Assembly: GCA_965243835.1 (NCBI GenBank)
Contig: OZ251578.1
Span: forward strand, 558,001-622,000
Length of the DNA stretch: 64,000 nucleotides
Reading direction: 5' to 3'
Origin: G965202665 sp965243835
Lineage (GTDB): Bacteria > Actinomycetota > Acidimicrobiia > Spongiisociales > Spongiisociaceae
In this document: positions 43,461 to 50,600 of the stretch, in pieces
Layout of the letters: every line of letters starts with the position of its first letter
Position numbering within the stretch: position 1 is the first letter of the stretch
Program-made: the position numbers and the translations under genes
Notes under the pieces: generated by a model
What the model was told of the DNA's origin: nothing
Database searches by the model: none
What the model saw: the letters and a program-made list of their open reading frames with translations, nothing else

Positions 43461-44330
43461 TCAGAGTTCCAGGCTGAGCAGGCGCAGGCTTTCCACCCCC
43501 CGGTTGTCCACCACTTTCACCGCCGCCCGCCGGTGTTCCCCCGCCGCAAACGGCAACGACACCGCGCCCCGGTAAGTCTCTATTTTGGTTTGGTCGATCT
43601 GCGCCCGCAACGTCTTAGCCAGCTTGTTCCATCCCCCGTTGGGCTTGGTCCCGTCCAACGGGAAAAACACCTGCCGGGGAAACAAACTCCGCCCGTCGTA
43701 GTCGGGGTCCAGCATCCACACCGCGATCTTGTCCGCCCCTCCGGAAGTAACCTCCCCGGTGCGGGTGTCGAAATAGTCGAACCCCAACACTTCCACGATG
43801 AACCGGTCGTCGTCTGTTTGTTCCAAAAACACGTCCGGCTGACCCACCAGCCAAAAACTCTCATTGCTGGAACGTCCCTTTTTCAGGTCGTCGGTAAGCA
43901 AGTCCGAGTTCATCTGCGCCCGCAGGAGCGTAACTTCCGGCCACCTGGTTTCCGCAATGTCCTTGGAGGCCTCCGGGTCGAAAGCGAAAGCGGCGAACAC
44001 CAGCAACTCCGGGGTGGGAACCAGCTTGCGGGCTTCTTCGATGGCCCGCTCCACCTGCCGGGTTTCCAACGGCGCATACGCCGGCCCAAACGACACCGCC
44101 AACCGTTTCCCGTCTCCCGTTTCCCCCTCCGCGTGCAAGTCGGGAACCGGCAACGCCTCCAACCGCGTCAAGGAAATCTGCTGACCACCCGTCCCCCGCA
44201 ACCCCGTTTTCAGAAGTTCATCCCGCCATTCCGCCTGCCGCACCGACTCCCCATCCCGCGCTACCGACTCGTCTGCCGGGGGGGGGGGGGTAGGATTTTT
44301 CGGCCAGGGACTCGTCAAGCGAAGCCACAA
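43461..44330 (-). CDS. mod: type III Mod, C-terminal part (phase-variable)
   Basis: This frame encodes the ~270-residue C-terminal domain of the Mod protein (RQAEWRDELLKTGLRG, LVFAAFAFDPEASKDI, NESFWLVGQPDVFLEQ, DKIAVWMLDPDYDGRSLF, PRQVFFPLDG). It is separated from the catalytic part by the C tract on the coding strand (44278-44290, 13 bases). From 46020 to 43461 is 2560 nt; one base less gives 853 codons in one frame. ATG 44330 is only the first Met in this frame and is probably not a native start. Confidence 0.85.
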   Translation of the reverse strand: MWLRLTSPWPKNPTPPPPADESVARDGESVRQAEWRDELLKTGLRGTGGQQISLTRLEALPVPDLHAEGETGDGKRLAVSFGPAYAPLETRQVERAIEEARKLVPTPELLVFAAFAFDPEASKDIAETRWPEVTLLRAQMNSDLLTDDLKKGRSSNESFWLVGQPDVFLEQTDDDRFIVEVLGFDYFDTRTGEVTSGGADKIAVWMLDPDYDGRSLFPRQVFFPLDGTKPNGGWNKLAKTLRAQIDQTKIETYRGAVSLPFAAGEHRRAAVKVVDNRGVESLRLLSLEL

Positions 44331-46020
44331 CCGGGGAAGGCACCGCCTCCACCGTAAACGGCCCCGTAACCCGCGATTTGCTTTTTTCCTTGAGAGGCTG
44401 ATCGTAGAGAGTTATTACCTGAGAGGGTTCGTCGTAGGCTAAAATACTTGGGGATACCTTTGGGACGGTTCGGTAGACGAATCCGCTTCCTACGCCTTCA
44501 TCAGGATATATTAATTGGTAGAAGTCATAATTAGAAGCCATAAGGCGTTGGCGAGTAATAGTCAGTGCTACTTTGCTAGTATCACAGGTAATCCAGCGCC
44601 TTCCCCATTTTTCTGCTACATAGGCTGTTGTCCCACTTCCGCAAGTAGGATCTAACACTAGGTCTCCTGGATCCGTGGTCATCAATAAGCAACGCTCTAT
44701 TACTTCTGGTGAAGTCTGGACAACATATTTTTGACCATGCGCTACAAGTCGTTTTGACCACATATTATTTAATTGACGTCCAGGTACTTCTTCTTCATAC
44801 CATTTCCATAGCAGATTTTTCGATTTTCCACCTAGAGAATCCAGCCTTCCCAGTTCTGCTAATCGGTCTAATCCTTCGTGTGATATACTCCAGTGTTTAT
44901 CCGGAAGACAATAGAATGTTTTACCATTCCATGTGTATGGTTGTGATCTAGTCTCTGACCAACCTTGAGAAGTAAGGGTTTCCCTTTTGAAAATACGGGA
45001 ACCCTTAGGTAAATATTTGTCAGGATCGAACCGTTCTTCATTGGTGGGTTTACGAGTCGTCCCATCCGAGAGCTCGATCATATCTGCCCAAGATGTAAAG
45101 TGGGCAAGTATCTCGGCTCTGGTGAGTGGTCTATATATTTGCCGATATTTTACTTGAGGTTTATCTTTAGCATACCAGAGTAGATAGGTAGACACATCCG
45201 GTATAGTCTTAGCAGTTGCCCCTCCAGTGGTTGAATAGGTAATAGTAGTTACACGATTTTCCGCACCAAAAACCTCATCCATCAAGACTCCTACTCGATG
45301 AATATTTTGATCACCGATTTGAACGAAACAACTACCAGTTTCGGTTAGAAACTCGCGGGCCAGTAACAAGCGATCTCGCAAGTAAGATAAGTAGGAGTGT
45401 ATACCCAGTTCCCAAGTGTCTCGGAAGGCTTTTATCATTTCCGGTTCGCTTGTTAGGTGCTCATCCTTGCCATCGGAAACCTCCCGCTGGTCCACAAAGG
45501 GCTGGAAGTTGGAGCCGTATTTGATTCCGTAGGGGGGGTCGATGTAGATCATTTGGACCTGACCGCCCATCGCTTCTTTTTCCAAGAGGCTGTTCATCAC
45601 CAGTAGGCTGTCGCCCGCGATCAGGCGGTTGCTCCAGTTGTGGGGATGCTGGTAGAACTCGATGGCCTTGCGCAGGGGAGGGTTCTCCCCGTCGGTCTCA
45701 AACATGGACTCCTGGTCATAGCCATTGCCCTTGCGCACCGCTTCGATGATGGTACGCGGATCGATCCGCTCGTGGACATGCAGGGAGACGGTGGGGACCG
45801 TGAACGAGGTCCCCTCCGCCTTGCCCGCCCAGTTCAGCTCGGGATCAGCGTGAACGTCATGAGGTGCCCCAAATTGGGGGGGGGGGTGAGTGTATACGGC
45901 CTCCGGCAGATCGGGATCGCCCTGGGCCGTCACCAAACCGGCGGGCGGGTTGTTGGCCCGCTCCTTGTCCGGATGGGCGTAGCTCTCGATCGGCTTGGGG
46001 CCGGATTTCCCCTTAGCCAT
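44218..46020 (-). CDS. mod: type III Mod methyltransferase, catalytic part
   Basis: The 600-residue reading begins MAKGKSGPKPIESYAH. It contains the beta-class order: DPPYGIKYG (motif IV, about 155) before DPTCGSGTTAYVAEKWG (motif I, about 453), with the target-recognition region between. It methylates adenine (or N4-cytosine) at the type III site. An 11-base tract at 45876-45886 is in frame now; the 13-base tract near the 3' end breaks the link to the C-terminal domain. The stretch 44380-45475, covering the recognition region, is AT-rich while both ends are G/C-rich, pointing to an exchanged specificity module. Confidence 0.9.
   Translation of the reverse strand: MAKGKSGPKPIESYAHPDKERANNPPAGLVTAQGDPDLPEAVYTHPPPQFGAPHDVHADPELNWAGKAEGTSFTVPTVSLHVHERIDPRTIIEAVRKGNGYDQESMFETDGENPPLRKAIEFYQHPHNWSNRLIAGDSLLVMNSLLEKEAMGGQVQMIYIDPPYGIKYGSNFQPFVDQREVSDGKDEHLTSEPEMIKAFRDTWELGIHSYLSYLRDRLLLAREFLTETGSCFVQIGDQNIHRVGVLMDEVFGAENRVTTITYSTTGGATAKTIPDVSTYLLWYAKDKPQVKYRQIYRPLTRAEILAHFTSWADMIELSDGTTRKPTNEERFDPDKYLPKGSRIFKRETLTSQGWSETRSQPYTWNGKTFYCLPDKHWSISHEGLDRLAELGRLDSLGGKSKNLLWKWYEEEVPGRQLNNMWSKRLVAHGQKYVVQTSPEVIERCLLMTTDPGDLVLDPTCGSGTTAYVAEKWGRRWITCDTSKVALTITRQRLMASNYDFYQLIYPDEGVGSGFVYRTVPKVSPSILAYDEPSQVITLYDQPLKEKSKSRVTGPFTVEAVPSPVVASLDESLAEKSYPPPPGRRVGSAGWGVGAAGGMAG
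44278..44290 (-). repeat. homopolymer tract (13 C on coding strand) in mod
   Basis: Thirteen G on the plus strand are read as 13 C in mod, giving a Pro run (PPPP) before the C-terminal domain. Twelve or 15 would join the two frames. With 13 the catalytic part runs on about 19 more residues and stops at 44218. Confidence 0.8.
45876..45886 (-). repeat. homopolymer tract (11 C on coding strand) near mod start
   Basis: Eleven G on the plus strand encode Pro codons at about residues 45-48 of Mod (THPPPQFG). The present length keeps the frame open into the methylase. A change by one would stop translation early and silence the whole enzyme. The left flank AAATT is the same as at the poly-G promoters. 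Confidence 0.7.
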
Positions 46021-46397
46021 CAGTCAGGCTGTCCTGACGGGCCCCAAAGGGGTGCCCGGGGTAAGGGGGGAAGTAGGGGAAGCATTGTGGATTATTGATG
46101 ATAGTCAGAATGTCGAGCAGAAGCAAAATTCTATAGCCTGAAGCCTCATCCCAAGGGCCTGCCGTTATCCACAACCCGGCGGCGCACGCCACCGGCATCC
46201 TGCAACGCCTGCTCTCCCGTTTCTGGAGCAACCCGCGTCGTTTGGGTTTCCGCAATGGCCGGGGCGGATGAACGCGCCCCGCGCTGTAGCCGATCTGATT
46301 CGGTTCGTTCAGTTGGGGTGTCTGGAGTTGGAGTCCGGCGAGCCGTCCCGCGTTCAACAGTCCAAAATGGTCAAAGCCAACTGGAAACAACCGGGGA
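46021..46397 (+). other. intergenic, no gene recognised
   Basis: Between mod and the DUF433 pair I see no gene with family support. Short frames on both strands exist (for example plus-strand LIRFVQLGCLELESGE near 46285) and could be a remnant, but nothing recognisable. The promoter for mod should be in 46021-46140, where the sequence is AT-richer. Confidence 0.4.
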
Positions 46398-46649
46398 TCA
46401 GTCGTTGCTTAGCCTGTCGGCGACGTAAGCCAAACAGGAGCCTATGTCCCCGGCGGCCAGCTCCGGGTGCTGTTCCAAGATTTTGTCTCCGGACAGACCG
46501 TCCGCCAGCCATCCTACAACGTCCAAAACGGCGATGCCGGTGTTGCGAACATAGGCCGTCCCCTGCTCATCAACCGTGATCCTCTCGGCATAACGCAAAT
46601 GGCTCATATCAAAGCAGGCGGGGGACGGGAGGTCATTCGCGAAATGCAT
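46398..46649 (-). CDS. DUF433 protein, antitoxin-like
   Basis: The protein of up to 83 residues has the DUF433 pattern: YAERITVDEQGTAYVRNTGI, then VVGWLADGLSGDKIL and HPELAAGDIGSCLAYVAD. Met at residue 15 (MSHLRYAERI) may be the true start. DUF433 proteins are antitoxin-like partners of PIN-like toxins (DUF5615). It overlaps the next upstream DUF433 gene by 17 nt. No toxin gene is nearby. Confidence 0.7.
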   Translation of the reverse strand: MHFANDLPSPACFDMSHLRYAERITVDEQGTAYVRNTGIAVLDVVGWLADGLSGDKILEQHPELAAGDIGSCLAYVADRLSND

Positions 46650-46854
46650 GTTCGTCGGCCGCGTACGCTAGACAAGCCCGGATGTCGTCCCTGGTCAGAT
46701 ACGGAAAGTCCGCCAACAGTTTTTCTTCGGTTACCCCCGCCGCCATGTCCCACAGCACCTGACTGACGGGGAAACGCATATTGCGAATACAGGGGGCGCC
46801 GTCGTAGCGTTCCGGGTTGACGGTTATGATCTTTGAATACTCAACGCGCGGCAT
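46633..46854 (-). CDS. DUF433 protein, antitoxin-like
   Basis: The 73-residue protein matches DUF433: IITVNPERYDGAPCIRNMRF (known form GKP-x-IRGTR), MAAGVTEEKLLADFPYL and DDIRACLAYAAD. It is the first gene of a two-gene set with its paralogue at 46398-46649. Its job as DNA-binding antitoxin is inferred from the family. Confidence 0.75.
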   Translation of the reverse strand: MPRVEYSKIITVNPERYDGAPCIRNMRFPVSQVLWDMAAGVTEEKLLADFPYLTRDDIRACLAYAADEHAFRE

Positions 46855-46956
46855 CGCGCTTCCCGTCCCTTCCCGTTAGTTTGCCTATAAGTTGCCAAGT
46901 TATTGTAACAGGCGGCGTAGCGGGGGTTATCCGCGGGCGCGCAGGGCGGCGGTGAG

Positions 46957-47428
46957 GTGGGGGAGATCACTTTATCAAACGCCTCGGCCTTGGCCGCCGC
47001 CCGCGAGTGCGGAGCCCGGCAGGTGGACCGGAACCAGGGGGTTTGCCGACCGAAGTCGCGGCCGCCAACCCGGATGACTTCCGCAAGCGTTCCCGCCGGT
47101 GGGCCAACGCCCACAGCCCGGACCGGGGCGAGGATTTGCTGGAGCGGCAACGGCGACGGCGCGCCGTCCGCCTGTTCCGGAGCGATAACCTGGAAATAGG
47201 GATCCTGAACGCCGAGTTGGGCCCGTCAGATTCAGGCGGGTCCGGCAAGCCTTGGACAAACACGCGTACCTGTTGCGATGGGACGACTACGGCGGGGAAG
47301 TCCGCCCCGATGACGTCTGCACCGGCGACCAACGACGAGCGGAAACAGCTGGCAAACCCGCCCCCGCCTCCTCCCCCGCGCCGGGCGTCCCGGCCTCCGG
47401 CCCGCGCCGCGCCCCCCTGACGGGCAAC
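46957..47428 (+). pseudogene. DUF222 / 13E12-repeat HNH protein remnant
   Basis: Successive frames contain parts of an actinobacterial DUF222 protein: LSNASALAAARECGA; then NPDDFRKRSRRWANAHSPD, GEDLLERQRRRRAVRLFR and LEIGILNAELGP; then DKHAYLLRWDDYGG and DVCTGDQRRAE. At least two frameshifts separate them and the C-terminal HNH nuclease part is absent. The gene is dead. DUF222 genes are often multicopy and mobile in actinobacteria. Confidence 0.6.
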
Positions 47429-47546
47429 GCGTTCCCCCGCCTGTCTGTCATATCCGGCGGTGAGAATCCGGTAATCCCCAACGCGGTTGGAGGTAGAAGT
47501 CAGCGAGGGAAGCGGGCGATTTGGGGGCGGCCCGGGTGGGTCTGAC

Positions 47547-47573
47547 TTGACAATTGGGGGGGGGGGGTAGCGT
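47547..47573 (+). promoter_or_regulatory. poly-G-spacer promoter of surface gene 1
   Basis: TTGACA (47547-47552) and TAGCGT (47568-47573) are separated by 15 nt, of which 47556-47567 are 12 G after ATT. The downstream leader with AAAGGAGG before ATG 47650 is shared with the other two giant genes. A spacer of 15 is shorter than the usual 17, so adding one or two G should raise activity. Confidence 0.75.
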
Positions 47574-47649
47574 TTTTCGGGTAACGGGCCTGTTGGGGTC
47601 CGGCGGGCCCCTCGGTAGTTGGGGACGGTTGGCAGAAAGGAGGCGGGGG

Positions 47650-50600
47650 ATGCGTCGGTTGTTGATGGGCGGGTTGTTGGCGGGCGGGTTGTTGTATTTT
47701 GCTCTTCCGGTGGGGGCGCAGACGCCGACGATAACGCTCAGCCTGGTGGATTCGTCGGATACGTCGACGGAGGTGACGGCGATAGCGGAAGACGGCGGCG
47801 CGCAGACCCTGCGGGTGAAGGCCGTCGCTTCGGCGGCGACGTCGGCTAATGTGGACGTGACGGTGACGGTGGGGGCGTCGGGCGGCACCGCCGCCGAGGG
47901 GGCTTCCAATGATTACACGCGGAGCCCGAGTTCGGTCACGGTCACGATTAATTCCGGCGACACGGAGGGTTTGTCATCTGATGTTACGATCACGCCGGTT
48001 GATGATGCGACAGTCGAGGGAGATGAGACGATCCGGTTTACGGGCACGGCTACCGGGCATACGGTAACGCAGGTTGATTTGGCGCTCAGGGATCCGACGA
48101 TCACTCTTAGTTTGGTGAGGTCGTCGGATACGTCGACGGAGGTGACGGCGGTGGAGGAGGACGGCGGCGCGCAGACCCTGCGGGTGAAGGCCGTCGCCTT
48201 GGCGGCGACGTCGGCTAATGTGGACGTGACGGTGACGGTGGGGGCGTCGGGCGGCACCGCCGCCGAGGGGGCTTCCAATGATTACACGCGGAGCCCGAGT
48301 TCGGTTACGGTGACGATCAGTTCGGGCGGAACGGAGGGTTTTTCTAATGTTACGATCACTCCCTATAGCGACACGATAACCGAGGAGCATGAGACGATCC
48401 GGTTTACGGGCGCGGCGACCGGGTATACGGTAGAGATGGTTGATCTGGAGATTACGGATCAGGATCGGGTGTTGCGGTTGACGGGCGCGGGTAGCCCGAG
48501 TGCTATGAAGACGACGGCTTTGACGAGGATTGAGAATCATCAGTATAGAGGTTATTGGGTGTATATAAGGGGTGATTTGGGTGGGGTTGCGAATGACGTG
48601 TTTACGAAGTCTACTAGTTCCACGTATGGTTCGCAGTTGAGGCCGAGGGTTGTATTCGGGGGTGGAGATGCTGTTGGTAATGATTCGGATGATATGGTAA
48701 ATGATTATGGTTCAGGCTATCAAGAGTTTCAAGGGGATGCGTCTTACATTACGATTGATAGCGGCGATCTGGGCGCGAAGGCACTTTCTGTTCAATCTAC
48801 TGATAACTTAACTGTTAATGTTAATAATGATAGTAAGGCGGAGGGGGATGAGGTGTTTTATGTGCAGTTGAAGGAAGATCCGGCGGGTTTTACACATCTT
48901 AAGATTCCGATTACGATTTTGGATGATGATACGCAGGTTGGGTTGACGGTGGATGCCGATAGCGAAGAGGATGGGAATCAGGCGGTGGTGACGGAGGGGG
49001 ATAGCGGGTCGGGGGTGTCGGTGTCGGGCGGGTTTTCCGGGCTGACTAGCGGACCTTCGCCTAGTTCGCGTGCGGTGACGTCTTCGACGATTTCGTCGGC
49101 GACGGTGGTGACGTTGTCGGCGGCGGGGGCGATGTCCCCGACCGCGGGGCAAGCGGGGACGAATGATCTGACGTATTCTCCGTCGACGGCGAATACGGTC
49201 ACTATCCCGGCTTCGACGGTGTCGTCCACGACGGCAGGCACGTTGGCGGGGTTGACTATTACTGATGATACGGTGGTGGAGGGGCCGGAGACGTTCACGG
49301 TGACCGGTTCGTCGACGTATGGGGACGCGACGGCGGCCACGGTGACGATCGCCGATGATGATGCGAATATTACGTTGTCGGTGGATACGGCGTCGGTGAA
49401 GGAGGACGCGGGCGCCGCGACGGTGACGGTTACCGCCCGGTTCGCGGGGCAGACGTCGGTGTTGACGGCGGCGACGGATGTGGCGGTGACGGTGGGGGCG
49501 GGCGCCGGCAACGGGGCTACTCCGGGGACGGATTTTACGACATCGGGGTCGGGGGTGACGAATAATGCGTTCACTATTAGCATTCCGGCGGGTAATACGG
49601 AGGCGAACAAGACCTTTACTTTGACGCCTACGACGGACTCTGATTATACGGAGGGGACGGAGAAGATAGCGATTTCCGGGACGGCGACGGTCGGTAACGC
49701 GGTTACGGTGACTCCGGCGGAGATCGACCTCCGGGAGGACATCCCGGTTGCTTTGAGTTTACACCAGGCGGCTGACGGCGACCCTGCCCTGTCTCCGCCG
49801 CGTGCTATCAGTGAGAGCGGGGGGGCGCAGACGGTGCGGGTGAAGGCCACCGCCGTGGCGGCGGTGTCGTCTGCCAAGACGGTGACTGTTACGGTGGGCG
49901 CGACGGGCGGCGACGCCGCCTTGGGGGCCTCGGGTGATTACACGAGGAGTGCGGCGACGGTGAATATTACTATTCCGAATGGGGACACCGAGGGGGAGGC
50001 GGATGTGACGATTACCCCCCGGGATGACGGGGTGGTGGAGGGGGCGGAAACTATCCGGTTCAGCGGCGCCGGCGACGGGCTTGCAGTGACCCCGGTTGAT
50101 TTGGAGATTACCGAGACGATAGAACTTACGTTGAGCGCAACTGCGGTGGGTGAGGGAGCGGGTAATGCGGGGGCGGTGACGGTTACGGCTCGCTTCGCGG
50201 GGGCGACGTCATCGGGTTTGACGGGGGCGACGAACGTGGTGTTGTCTTTTGCGGCGGGCGCCAACACGCAGGGGACGGATTTCACCGCTCCGGGGACGGC
50301 GGTGACGTTGAGCATCCCGGCGGGCAGTACGGATAGCAACGCGGCGGCGTTGTCGGGGTTGGGGATTGCGCAGGACACGATCGCAGAGGGCACCCAGTCG
50401 ATTGCCGTAACCGGGTCCGCGACGGGGTTCATTGTGAGCGGGGCGGAGTTGGGTATTACTGATGATGATTTGGGAATTATGCTGGCGGCGGACACCGATA
50501 ACGGAATGGGCGGGGCCCAGAAGGATTTGTCGGAGGGCGCGACGGCTGAGGTGCGGGTGCAGGCCAGTTTCGCGTCGGGGGTGACCAACGGTTTGAGCGA

